Assembly: GCA_963681505.1 (NCBI GenBank)
Contig: OY811993.1
Span: 1,352,350 to 1,416,349 of the forward strand
DNA: 64,000 nucleotides
Source: Eunapius fragilis
Lineage: Eukaryota > Porifera > Demospongiae > Spongillida > Spongillidae
Direction: 5' to 3'
The notes below the pieces were generated by a model. It was given only the letters and a program-made list of their open reading frames with translations. It was not told the DNA's origin and ran no database searches. Below are positions 20,828-32,851 of this stretch, one piece after another (position 1 is the stretch's first letter; each line of letters starts with the position of its first letter). Both the position numbers and the translations under genes were made by a program.

Positions 20828-23414
20828 ATGGGTAAGTAACATTCAACCATTAGTATACACTCCCCGGCATATTATGGTACTCGTGTTTGGTCACGATCGC
20901 TGTTTTGTCTGGGTCGCGTGCGTGTACAAAATACGCATTATGGTACTACTTTAAGCAGAGAACAAACATCCATTTCTTCAGGCGGAATAAGAAGTAAGTG
21001 AACTTTTCTAGTGTATCTTGTAATAAAAGGTATGGTTTTTTTACGCTAGTGAGCGAATAACGTTAGCAGCAGCTACATAATTTCGAGGTATGTTCTAATT
21101 GATGCGCGCGTGCTGTTTCCTGTTTGAATCCGCACCCTCGTCATTGATGAATTGTGGATGGTGTGTTTAATAGTCAGGGAGTGTTGTAGGTTGTGTTCGA
21201 GTACTGCTGACATGGTTGGTACATGTATGTGGGGTTGATTATTATTGGTGAGTGGAAGCTTTTGTGTGGTGTGGGATGCTGGAGGCTTGTAGGTAGTGTA
21301 TGCGTATTGTGGCTTTTTGGAGGAGGATGTGTGGGGTTTGCAAGTATTGAGGCTTATAGGGTTTTGTGTTAGAGGATTGTAGAGTGTGTGTGGGTGTAGA
21401 AGGTTTGTGTGTGTTGGTGTCAAAGGTTGTATGTGTCGAAGGTTTGTGTGAGTGTTGGAAGCTTGTAGGTGTGTTTGGGTTTGGAAGGCTTATAGGGTGT
21501 GTGGGCGCCAAAGAACAAAACAGTACTGGTTTGGAGCGCTTCCTGTTGTTCAGCACAATTCTAACTTGTTCAGAGGCCTTCAAATCATCAAGTACAACAG
21601 AAGACAATTTGTCTTCCAAAACAAATGTCTCGTAATACGCAGTTACTTTAGAATTTGAAGTTATTTTCTGCCGCAGAGCCTTAAACACCCACACGCAAGC
21701 CTTTGACACCCCCACACACACAAGCCTTCGTAAACCCACACACCCTACAAGCCTTTGACACCCACACACACACACACTACAAGATTTCAACACCTACCAA
21801 CACACACCCTAGAAACCTCGTGTGTGTGGGGGTGTCAAAGGCTTGTGTGTGGGTGTTTAAGGCTCTGCGGCAGAAAATAACTTCAAATTCTAAAGTAACT
21901 GCGTATTACGAGACATTTGTTTTGGAAGACAAATTGTCTTCTGTTGTACTCGATGATTTGAAGGCCTCTGAACAAGTTAGAATTGTGCTGAACAATAAGA
22001 AGCGCTCCAAACCAGTACTGTTTTGTTCTTTGGCGTATATCTGTTTGCATATCACTTGTGTATCATTGTAAGTGCATGTTTATCTCTCTCTGATTTCTGC
22101 AGGTGTCCCCATTTTCACTTCCAACGTCTTCAGTTGCTATTACTGTAAGTGCTATGATTACAATTCCTGCTTTGAATGCCATTTAATTGTAGGTGTCACA
22201 TTTTAGCCCTACTTTTGCTGGTGATCAGGTAAATTTCCAGGATGTAAATTGTCAAAGTGTTCATAGATTTATTCCCCCAGTTGACATCTGATTTCTACAA
22301 ATCTACAAAGTAGCTAAGTTGCAAATTTTAGTTCACAAACTAACTCCTGTATCCGATATTCCAGAGCTTTTACTCCAAGTCAACCTGTTCCCATGCAAAA
22401 AACGACCCCATCACGTCCTCCAATGAAGGTCTCTGCATGCAGAAGCATCAACTCTCTACCCGTGCAACAGTCATTAGAGGTACAGTATTTTTTCATGCTG
22501 TGATGACCTATCTGGATAGCATGTGCAGGGTGATCAGCCAGAGAAAGGAGCAGGAATATTTGAGGTGAGTGTAAAGGCACACTACACCTATCCGTCAGTA
22601 TATTGATGCCCATGCAAACATCAAATGCCAAGTGCATATGGCAGACCACTTACCTTGTCTCTGTTTTTCAAATTCAACCTGCAGTGATGAAGAATGTGAA
22701 AACACAACTAAGTATGAATTGGCTAGGGCCCAAATAATTCAACAGACAAAATGCAAGGTGCATATCGAGTGAGTGCGTGTGAATTCACTCTGCGATTTGG
22801 TGGGACCATCACTCAGTTTTAGTTTATTTAACCATTGATGTTATGGAGTTAGGTACAGGGCTGTAGTACAGGTGATCACGGGTTTGAATTCTGACCAATG
22901 CATAGTTTTTTTCACCTTTTTGCTTTTTGGGTGAAATCCCCTGCACTTGGTATGAAGGTCACACCTGATTTGGTGTGTCCTACCTTCACACCAAATAATT
23001 GGGGGCCTTCACACTTTTGATGTTGCTGCTAGACCACTTACCTTGTCCCTGTTTTCAAAGACAACCAGTGATGAAGAACGTGAAAACAGAACTGAGTATA
23101 AATTGGCTAGGGCCCGAAAAATTCAGCAGAATAGAGATGTTCCTAATCAGCAAGAAATGGTATGTTACTGTTCAAATTAACACATTCCTATAACATGACT
23201 TTCTTGTAACTTACTACCAGTAATACAATGGATGGTGGTGATGCTGTACTTGTTACATCACAGTGGTGGCATTCACAACAGTGCACGTGTGTGCATTACG
23301 GGGATTGTTGCTCAGATTGGCGGGCTTGGAATTCCTAGACCAAAAAAGAACTGCACACTTCAAGAACTTCTAATTTATTTTCGTCATAGAAGAGAAATTA
23401 GTACAAATAAATAA
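20828..23414 (+). CDS. Candidate multi-exon gene, unrecognised
   Basis: Candidate exons with GT/AG borders: 20828-20831 (ATG plus one base), 21862-22067 (ALRQKITSNSKV..., charged), 22103-22144 (VSPFSLPTSSVAIT), 22193-22228 (VSHFSPTFAGDQ), about 22366-22430 (FTPSQPVPMQKTTPSRPP), 22685-22757, 23069-23159 and a last frame ending KK.NCTLQELL..ISTNK at 23414. The middle exons are Ser/Thr/Pro-rich. Exons 22685 and 23069 are diverged duplicates (DEE.EN.T.Y.LARA...IQQ). Phases do not all agree, so the chain is uncertain and may represent decayed exons of the BEN gene downstream. Confidence 0.3.
21506..22035. repeat. 217-bp inverted duplication of an exon
   Basis: Arms about 21506-21722 and 21819-22035 are near-perfect inverses around a 96-base CA-rich loop. 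Each arm contains the same coding segment (VLEDKLSSVVLDDLKASEQV), on opposite strands. One amino-acid difference (NNRKRS versus NNKKRS) was seen. A transcript through it would fold into a long double-stranded hairpin. Confidence 0.88.
22643..23159 (+). repeat. Tandem duplication of an exon with its upstream intron end
   Basis: AGACCACTTACCTTGTCTCTG followed by a CAG acceptor and TGATGAAGAA..GTGAAAACA occurs at 22643-22757, and again diverged at 23031-23159. The second copy is longer (adds DVPNQQEM). This is a local segmental duplication. Confidence 0.75.
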
Positions 23415-23852
23415 CCGGCTGGATTGTGTAAAGAGGATGTAATTGTGTTGAAAATGCAATTGATGAAGTTCATTTCTTTATAAAGTTTAGTCCTTGTTAA
23501 TGTTAATTAATGGCTGCACATTCTCGTTCCCAGACTAATGAGGAATTACTACAGTGCAGTAATGTAAAATCTGGGCACTAGTAACGATATTTGTTGTATT
23601 TTCACACACACGCATTGCTCCTGTGAGTCGCTAAAACTATTGCAATACAGTATTACTACAGTAGCAAAGTATGCAAAAGTAGAGCAAATTTTACTACCAA
23701 TGTAAAAAATACATGCCATGTAAAACACCATTTTTATAGCATTCGCAAATCACAGTTTACATCGGTTTACAACAACATTTACATCAGATCATATGGAACT
23801 ACTCTAGAACTTCAGGGTAGCAATACAAACATTTTTTCCTGTGCATGTGGAA

Positions 23853-25219
23853 ATGAAGGAAATACTCGCCAGCATGGAAGAAGAGATAAGCAGTGACTCT
23901 GACAGCGAAGCGGATGGAGATCACAGTGATGCAGTTGGTCAGAAGAAGCGAAAGAAGATTAATGAAGGTATGCAAACACTAGCGAAACGTTAAACATTGC
24001 ACATCTTATCACATACAGTAGAAATATCCGATGCGGACGTTGCAGTTGAAGATGGCCATGAAGATCTTATTAAGGTTGTTGATATATTTTAATTATAGCT
24101 TATATCCTTTAATTTACATAGGTTGGAAAAAAAAGAAAATCAGCTACTTCAGTTGCTTCCAAGAACAAAGTGTCTAAGTTGAAAGAGGCTAGACAAAGTG
24201 ACAAACTTCTGGAGGTATAGCTAGAATTATCGTTGTTCAATATACATGCACGCGCATCTTAACTCATGGCTTGTACTTGTAGGAATTAGCATCTGAAAGA
24301 AGTTCTCGTGAGCAACGTCCAGGGTACACAACATTTGAACAATCTGTTCTAGAGGTGAGATATACTTTCATGATGCAAAATTACAGATCACTATCTGCAT
24401 TTTATGGTAGGCACTAAAGAACATTGAATGCCATCTATGTGACCTGAGCTCAGTGCTCTCTGTGCAAAGCACAAGTAGTGATCAACAGGTGGGTTACAAC
24501 AATTACTTAATTTGAATAGTCCTGTTTATCAAATTTGATTTTTATATACAGCATAGATCTGCATCTAGTTCACCTTTAACTCGGACACCAAAGGAACAGC
24601 ATCAAATCAGTGTACCATCATACAAGTGTAGGTTATTTTTTCCTTTCAGTACCTGCTCACAATCATTCTGTAACTTTATGCTTCCATAGATGAATCAATT
24701 GCAGAGTCACCCACTACTCCACGCCCCCTGACGAACACTGTTCAAGATAAAGGTAAAAGCTGTTGAATGATTAATGTCCATGACTGTGTATATTGTGTGT
24801 GCTATTCATCCAGGGTGCTGGCTAGGTGACCCAAACTCACATGTCAATGAGGGGGAAAAGGATTTGGGTTGTGGATGGGGATGAAAAGAAAGTAGCAATC
24901 GCAGAGTCAATTTCAGACACTCCAGCAGAACTGGCAGTTGCCCTTCTCAGTGCTCTGTTCTCTAAACAAGAGATAGCTGCAGGGAACTGCACCCCAGCCC
25001 CCAGCAGGCAAACACTGAATCCAATTAACATCACAGGAATCAGAAGTAAGTTTCCGAAACTGAATCAACAATATTTTATAATGATCAATAATAATTCATT
25101 TTTTAGTGCACCTCATGTACAAATTTCCTCTACCAAGTCGCACAGAGGAGGAGGAAAGGTGGAGGAAAATAGTCCATATTAACATGAACAGCAAATGCAG
25201 AAACGTTCGAGCCTCCTAA
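23853..25219 (+). pseudogene. BEN-domain protein gene, nine exons, apparent frameshift
   Basis: Exons: 23853-23967, 24019-24074, 24122-24214, 24283-24354, 24411-24488, 24552-24627, 24690-24752, 24814-25045 and 25107-25219, with introns of about 50-70 bases and matching phases. The N-terminus is acidic (MEEEISSDSDSEADGD) followed by lysine-rich nuclear-type segments (GQKKRKK, GKKRKS). The last two exons encode a BEN domain: WLGDPNSHV, AELAVALLSALFSKQEI, then MYKFPLP..ERWRKIVHINM. BEN domains bind DNA and act in chromatin and transcription. Reading exon 8 straight runs into a stop after WLGDPNSHVNEG; the BEN frame is one base off, the switch falling at a G5 run (24851-24855). One G fewer would restore the frame, so this is either a sequencing error or a recent inactivation. 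AATAAA lies at 25324-25329. Confidence 0.65.
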
Positions 25220-25323
25220 AAGGGAAACTCTACAAGTTCAGACAATGCAGGATGACTTATATGTGTTGTAGTGCCTTGAAACTGAATAACTGAATTTGCT
25301 GATGTTGTACCTGTACGGAATCA

Positions 25324-25329
25324 AATAAA
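25324..25329 (+). terminator. Polyadenylation signal of the BEN gene
   Basis: AATAAA about 105 bases after the stop codon at 25219, in a non-coding AT-rich stretch. Position and spacing fit; use is inferred. Confidence 0.5.
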
Positions 25330-26019
25330 ACAATAATGAATTAAACTGACTAAGTTTACTAGATTCTACCAAGTAAACGGACAAGGTATGCGAGCACATT
25401 AATAGCACGCTTGAACGCGGATGTAGCGCACAGTATCACTTTTCATCTCTAGTCAGCGCGTCGCTAAATAGCGTGTTTCATCGTGATTAATCTTAAAACG
25501 CGTAGGATTCGGCCATAATACTGCGATAATCGTGATTAATCGCGCTGCACAATACACACCCTCGCTGGATTACGCAAATCAACGCCAACGCTTTGAACGC
25601 GTCATGGCGCGTTATAACACGTTACGACGCATGTTTTTTCCTACGGGCTCCTACACAAGTATGTGGTGGTTTTGAACCCCATGGGTATCGGACCTTTTAA
25701 CATTGGTACCATGCTAGTGCAAGCCTGCAAAATGTAGAGAAATGCTTTTGTATGTTGTGTTGAAAGTAGAAGTTAATAACCTTCACCATTCGGAAGTTCT
25801 AGTGTTTCAAATGCAATGCATTTTATCAAATATTTGTGGGGTCATTTTGTACTGTGCTTGCTCTATTCTAATAGACGTATGGTTGTATATTTTTAATACA
25901 ATATCTAATTAAGTACTAAACACACACATCCCTCTGCATTTATTAAATGTGCAATTTGCAAAGTAATTATAGTTTACCATTAGAATATAATTGTCTATAT
26001 TATATCATCCTATATCTAG

Positions 26020-29000
26020 GCATCTTGATGGCCATCACAAACTTGTTCGGTGGAAACTAATTATTCATGGAGGTATGTTTTCATACATTTATGGGTTATG
26101 AAAATACATATGTATGGGTCAATGGGGAACAAGAAGACAATGAATGATCAAAATCCAGCGACAATTCCTGTATGTTGACAGAGTGGGTTACCCTCCAGAA
26201 GTTTCAGAAACGTCCTGTCATAATGTCAGACCATATTGGGAGTTGGTTGGACATGGTCTGACATTGCTAAGCACCCTTGAATATATGGCATTATAAATAC
26301 ATAAGCCCCAGTACCATGTAAATGAACTAATTGTTCTGCGCAATGCATTGCAAAATGATGAACTTAAAAGTTATAGTACATTCATCAAACTCTACCAGTA
26401 TAACAGATGAACAGCCTTTGCTGTTGCTCTCTGCATTATAATGTGTAAAATCTTTAGCATTTTCCCTGCTTTTATAAGCTTGACCAAGGTCAACACCTCC
26501 ATTTCATGCAGTGCTTTGTACTTTGTGAAGGCATTGGATTCTTTTGCTATCACAAACGGTATTATTTTCGCAAACGCTTTTGCGATTGGTCATGTATTGT
26601 GCATAGAGATTGAACAACAGGTGAACGTGTAGTGAGGGGTACAGCATTGGCTTTTGCTTGCTTCAATCGGAAGTTGCTATATGTTGTTCGGAACTAGTTG
26701 CATGATTCACAGTACAGGTAGTCTATGGTTGTTTGTACCATTGACCCAGGCAGCAGAGTTGTTCTTCATGCCTTGTATACTGTCATCATGTTGCCTACAC
26801 ACTTCACACACCACAGCAGATCAGTAAGCACAAAATCTGGTTAGACAAAATTAACATCAGGCATAGTACTATGAAGAGAACAGTTCTAGAAGAATCCCCA
26901 CTCTGTGCAAGCGTGGTGTATAAATAGTGGCCATTTATACATCACACCTGCACAAAGCATGGTCATTCTTCTAGAACTGCACTTTAAGACTGGTGTTATT
27001 TTTGTACAGCCAGATCTTGTGGCTGCTGATTATTACAGTTTGCTGTCGTTACAGAAGTATAAAAAGTTCATCTAAGTTATCCCTCATTATTATTACCTTG
27101 GCAAAAGAAGTTAGTGATTGCCTAAATTGATGGACATAGTAAATTGCACTGGCATGTATTAATTTCAAGGTCATGTCCAACTTACATGTACGTACATCTT
27201 GAACATAATATATATGCATCTGAGCTGGCAAATCATGGTATCTTGTGTTGTACAAAACTATTTCTACTTCTGATTCAACTTTAAATGACTTCTGCAGCAT
27301 AACGGCTTCACATGTACAGGAGATGGTTTCTGTTTTGGTGTTGCAGCTTGTATAGCTTGTATTTATACACATATCTAATCAATATCAACTATTTCAATCA
27401 TGCATAGGCTATAATGCCTGAATTGACATTTTATCATTCCAGTTTACTTCCCCCATCTGCTAGCTCGTATTATGGGTTGTTGCAACAAAAGGTGCCAGCA
27501 GGTTATACTGGACACACTAAATGTGCTTACACTGGGATCACATATGTTACAAGATTTGCATGATTACGGTTTTACATGCATGTGCAGTATTGCACTTTAT
27601 ATGCATCAACATTGGCATTCAAAGTGAATTTGATGAGGCAGATAATTGTCTTTTTTTGTGCATGTATGTATGTATATATGCACTTGGCATTCAAAGAGTA
27701 AACTGAATTGTAAACAGTTTACTATATGTACTAAAAAATTAGTCTGGTTATAATGTGTATGCTTCATTGCATTAGTATTAAGCCTAAAATCAAGACATGA
27801 TTTTAATTTATAACTTATATAATTTATTCATATGAACTCATCACTAATTCACACTTTGCTATGTGCATGGCATTACAAGGTTGCAACTCTCCAATGTGGC
27901 AATACGTTGCGACATTAATGTTTAATCTCCAGAGAAAAATCCTTATTTAAGGATGTCATTATCCTTAATGTTTAATCTCCAGGGAAAAATCCTTATTTAA
28001 GGATCATCTTTTACATTGCATATTTTTGCTAACCAAGGAAGATAAAATAAATGGTATTGGTCAATTGTATACTGATTAGCCTCCATAATAAACTTTAAAT
28101 GATGTCAATATGATCAATGTCCATGTGGTAAAACAGGGATAAAGTGGCACATCCTTATTTAAGGATTGACACCATCCTTAAATAAGGATCACAACAGTAG
28201 AGATTATTGACCATAAAAACCATAATGGTTTTTAAACTCTTGATTTTCTCTGATAGCCAGTTGATTCAGCTATACTCACAGCCTGATTCGTCGAAGAAAT
28301 AACTTGTGGTTAATAAGTTATGCTTATTTACACCACAACCACTTCAAAATTAATAATATCAAGCATTTGTATAATGACGCGGCGTGTACGGATGTAGATG
28401 CTCCCTTCTGCTCAAACGCCAGCGTGCAGGACGTACCTTAGCCTCACTGAAACCACGTGCACTGTATGTGGTTGTTCTACCGCCGCTCCATTGAACATTG
28501 TGCTTTCTAGTCCTATCTACAATACCATGTAGAATGGTGCATTGGGAGGGGGGGGGGGGGGGGGGGGGGGGTATGGGAAATCTAGGAAGCATTGTCAATT
28601 GGCATACGATATGTGTTCGAGCGTAGTGGAGCTTAGCCCCAATTAATCAGACTCGAGAGGAGACCACACCATTGCCTAAGCCTTCTGTTGCTGTCGCTGT
28701 CACTGTCATTTGACGAATCATGCAGTGCTGCCGCTTTGGTCACCTATAGGCCTACACGTATGCCATCCATCCGAACTGAGGAATTACATCTGTCACTTTC
28801 TGTGGCTCCCCTCGGTATCTAAGTAGGGTTGCCTAGCTTAACACTTTCAAGTGGATGCAATCGCTTCGATCTTTGGAAGTACTGGCCAGTAAGTGAGCGT
28901 AGATTGTCGACGCAGTAGATATTGTTCCACAGATCCATCTGACAGTGTACATTCTACTCCTAGAGCTACTAGAAACCTGTCTGTCCTTGCCATACGTCAC

Positions 29001-31209
29001 ATGAGTTAATTTACTCACTACTGTATCGCCAGCGGCAAATTGCGGTTTCGCCGTATTTACACTGTAATACTGGTTTTTGAGCAAGCCAAACCTGTTGTAA
29101 TTGCGGCAGTATTGCTGATCTGCATGATCTTGAATCTAGTGAATCCCTAATATAAAACTAAGCACCCAGTTTACATCATTCTTTAAGAAAGTGGTCATCA
29201 TCCTTATTTAAGGATGGCCATCCTTAAATAAGGATTGCGGGAGATTAAACATTAAATAAAGATCGTTTGCATTGCATATTGTTGCTAACCAAGTAAATAA
29301 ATAAAACTAATGGTTTAGGTCAACTGTTAGCCTCCATAACAAACTTTAAATGATGTCAAATGATCAATGTTCATGGGGTAAAACAGAGAGGAAGTGGCAC
29401 ATCCTTATTTACGGATTTACACCATCCTTAAATAAGGATCACAACAGTAGAGATTATTGACCATAAAAACCATAATGTCTTGATTTTCTCTGATAGCCAG
29501 TTAATCCAGCTATAACACTTCAAAATTAATATCAAGCATTTGTATAATGACGTGTACTGAGTAGATGCTCCCTTCTGCACAAACGCCAGCGTGCAGGACC
29601 TACCTTAACCTCACTGAAACCGCGTGCACTGCACGTGGTTGTTCTGCCACCATTCCATCGAACAGTGTGCTTTCTAGTCCTATATCATGACGTACAGTAC
29701 TAGTACCATGTAGAATGGTGCATGGGGGGTACGGGAGATCTAGGAAGCATTGCCAATTGGCATACGATATGTGTTCGAGCTTAGTAGAGAGCTTAATCAG
29801 ACTCGAGGAGACCACGCTATTGCCTAAGCCTACTGTTGCTGTCGCTGTCACTGTCATTTGATGAATCATGCAGTGCTGCCGCTTGGTCACCTATAGGCCT
29901 ACATGTATGTCATCCATCCGTACTGAGGAATTACATCCGTCACTTTCTGTGGCTCCCTTCGGTATCTAAGTAGGGTTGCCTAGTTTAACGCTTTCGAGTG
30001 TATGCAATCGCTTCGCTGGACAGTAAGTGAGCGTAGATTGTCGACGCCGTGGATATTGTTCCACAGATCCATCTGATAGTGTACATTATTATACTCTGTC
30101 CTTCCTTGCCATACGTCACTTTGAGTTAATTTTGCTAACTACTATACCGCCAGCGGCAAATGGCGGTTTCGCCATATTTACACTAGTCTGTAATATTTTG
30201 AGCAAGCCAAACCTGTTTTAATCGCAGCCGTATTGCTGATTTGCATGATTTTGAATCTAGGTGAATCACTAATATAAAACAAAGCACCAAGTTTACATCA
30301 TTCTTTTAGAAAGTGATCATCATCCTTATTTTTAAAAGGATGGCCATCCTTAAATAAGGATTGCTGGAGATTAAACATTAACATTAATACACCCAGGTGC
30401 TAAGAAATTCGTTATAAGGGGATCGTGACCATATTGTTTTTACAACTTTTACTTTGATATCTGCAGGAATTGATGGATATTCTAGAATGATTACATATCT
30501 ACAGTGCTCTGATAATAATCGAGCAAGCACAGTGCTCAACCTTTTCCTCGGTGCTTGCAGAGCATATTCCACACCATCACGGATCAGGACAGATCAAGGA
30601 ACAGAAAATGTAGATGTGGCTAGATGGATGCTTGAAACTAGAGGGCTGAACAGGAAAAGTGTTATAACAGGTAGTTCTGTTCACAACACTCGAATAGAGA
30701 GACTGTGGAGAGAAGTAAGGCGGGTGGCAATTCACCAGTTTATCACGTTATTTAATTACCTTGAAGATGAAGGCTTGTTGGATCCGATGGACAATGTCAA
30801 TTTATTTGCACTTCATTATGTATATCTTGGACGAATCAATAAATGTCTATCAGAATTTAGTATGCAATATAATAACCACCCGTTACGATCTGAGCACAAT
30901 CTGTCTCCATATCAGTTGTACTATGAAGGAATGATGAATGAAGAGCACTTAAGGTGCATGGACAATCTTCCTAATAATCCACTCCCTGAAGATTTCATTC
31001 CTGATGATATTTATGGCTTAGATGAAGAAGCTCCAACATCATGTGAAGACTGCATTGGTGATATTGCACTCTCTGCACCATTTGTACCACTGACTTCTGA
31101 AATGGCACAGCAGCTGAAATTGACTATTGATGCTAACAGTGATGATAATAATTATGGTATCTCACTTTATTTGTTAACTGTTGATTTTTTACACCACCTT
31201 GACTACTAG
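26020..31209 (+). CDS. DD35E integrase gene, exons 3 and 4 (catalytic core)
   Basis: Exon 3 is 26020-26072 (HLDGHHKLVRWKLIIHG, acceptor ATCTAG, donor GAG|GTATG) and exon 4 is 30467-31209 (acceptor CTGCAG). Phases join exon 2 (3737) to exon 3 and exon 3 to exon 4 without loss, giving a 505-residue frame with one stop. Catalytic residues by count: D244 in HLDG, D301 in RTDQGTEN, E336 in HNTRIERLW, i.e. DD35E spacing. The C-terminal tail is acidic (LPEDFIPDDIYGLDEEAP). The family catalyses DNA strand transfer in the nucleus; its members look like integrases derived from mobile elements. Here intron 2 is about 22 kb because the left arm and palindrome centre lie in it, and intron 3 (4.4 kb) contains the TTAA-flanked element. 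Confidence 0.78.
26441..27918. other. Mirror of 13621-15098: short unrecognised frames and stem-loop
   Basis: Part of integrase intron 3. It contains the reversed stem-loop (26874-26978) and two short frames (26441-26632 plus, with a hydrophobic composition; 27049-27372 minus). No homology recognised. Confidence 0.4.
27919..30377. mobile_element. TTAA-flanked repeat element (right-arm copy)
   Basis: Mirror of 11163-13620, with the same terminal TGTTTAATCTCC repeats, the same internal duplication and the same ATCCTTATTTAAGGAT palindromes. The poly-G tract at 28545-28571 corresponds to the poly-C run in the left arm and is of similar length. Located inside integrase intron 3, so it would be removed by splicing. 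Confidence 0.55.
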
Positions 31210-31482
31210 AACACAGATTTATGTTAATACTGTACTATGTAATATTACTTTTAGTGTATCGTTGTATTTATATTTGTTCAATGTGATATTTGTTCAATGC
31301 TCCCAAGTCTGACCCATCAGAGCTCCTACACATTTGTCATCAATCATTGGCCTTGCTTGTTGACAAAGAATACTTGCATTTAGCAGTGTCAAAGTGACAC
31401 ACAGGTCAGCAGCTGCATGCATGCTGACTTACGCCACATTGCCTGTTGGTTATCAAGATGTTGGCTGGCCTGGTGGGAGTAA

Positions 31483-31821
31483 GTGTGGTCTTGGATAAGG
31501 TTACAAATGTGGGCCACACTTGGAGGTACATGTAGTGCATGCAGAGTTTCAAGCACACTCTCACAACAATTAGCCACCACTTTGTGGCAGTTTACAAATG
31601 TACAAACTGGTGTTTGTGGCCAATGTGCAAGTGTACTGTTTTACTTGGCAACAAGCACAACTGCATGTTCAATTAATCATTTGTTGAAGCATGGTTTAGA
31701 CATTGATTATGACATAAACCTCACCACCTCATCACATCCTCACTTATTTGGATTTGAAAATGATCAGATGACAGTTTCAGTGGGAAGCGAGGTCTCAATC
31801 TGGGCAGGAGATCGACTTTAA
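31483..31821 (+). CDS. Unrecognised cysteine-containing open frame (right-arm copy)
   Basis: Begins 273 bases after the integrase stop, same strand. 112 codons with GTCSAC and GVCGQC pairs and a hydrophilic end. The spacing of the cysteine pairs could bind zinc, but the family is unknown and the start may be internal to an exon. Confidence 0.28.
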   Translation: MWSWIRLQMWATLGGTCSACRVSSTLSQQLATTLWQFTNVQTGVCGQCASVLFYLATSTTACSINHLLKHGLDIDYDINLTTSSHPHLFGFENDQMTVSVGSEVSIWAGDRL

Positions 31822-32851
31822 AGTAGTTACAAATGATGAAGACCCTTTCCCATGCATGTGTGTGAGGGACCAATCAGACCCAGCTGCATGTTCCTGGAGT
31901 CTGCATGGCACCATTGGCAGACACATTTATAAAGCCAGCTATTGAAACTGAAGAGTACATCCTTACCACTGCAGTTGAAACCATTAGATAGGAGGGAGTA
32001 ACCAATTCGCTATTCTTACAGCAAGTCAACTATTTGAAATCTGACCCCTGCATGCAAGTCACACGTGGCTAAAACGCATTGACCATTATAGTAGGTAGTT
32101 GACAAAACCACGTACGCGGGTCCGTAAATAGTTGATCCAAAAGTACGTCAAAAATTGGACTGGAATTTGTGAAATTTTGAGAAGTATACAAAGAAGCGTA
32201 GAAACTTGTTCCGTTACTGGAGTGGCTTAGCCGACTTCATTGCTCGATCGTGGAAGGTAATTGGTTGTAGAATGCAGTGCGATTGCCTGAATTCAAGCTA
32301 CTTCGCGATCCAACAATATTAGGCGCATTCAATTAATAGTAAAATTTTGCGAATGAATCTTGACTTTGTCTTTTGATGCACAATCACAGAATAGTGATTT
32401 TTATTTACTATAGGTTCAAGTTAATTACACTATAGAATTTCAGGAGATTTGGATGGTGCCCAAAGGGTGCTTTAATGGTCCAGGCGTTTTGTATTGGCCT
32501 GCTTGAAAACACAGATCATTTTATTTAAAAATACAATTTTTATGCTTCAGCATAATAGATTTGCTTATTTTTCATATCTAAAAAGCTTAACCAAGTAGCT
32601 ATTTTTTGTAACACATTTTTTTGTTATTAAGTTGTGACAACTCTATTTATTACACACCCTATTCTTTGAAGCACATAGTTGTAAACCAAATCCACTTGAA
32701 GTGTTAACAGAGTAGTCTATGTTTATTGTTTTAGAATTTTAATAAGATGGTGCCCACATGGAGATATTATCAAGCCTTTTATTCATATTTAATTATATGT
32801 ATACGCATGCATGCACAAAATAACGTTCCAATCTGCTTTGTTGCTATTCAG

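Larger units (their letters stand above)
16916..25647. mobile_element. Probable 8.7-kb DNA element with CCCGTAGGAAAA ends
   Basis: CCCGTAGGAAAA at 16916 is matched by the inverse ending CCTACGGG at 25647. Inside both ends lie GC-rich subterminal repeats containing GCGATAAATCACGAT/ATCGTGATTAATC and GCG motifs (16930-17045 and 25390-25640). The right end coincides exactly with the inner border of the right palindrome arm. No clear target duplication is visible. Contents: the 153-bp exon array, a minus-strand frame, inverted and tandem exon duplications, and BEN-domain exons. The short terminal repeat makes the transposon call tentative. Confidence 0.5.

Noticed and set aside
22840..22960. Second tRNA-derived SINE
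   Set aside because: A B-box-like GGTTTGAATTC is present but no convincing A-box at the right distance.
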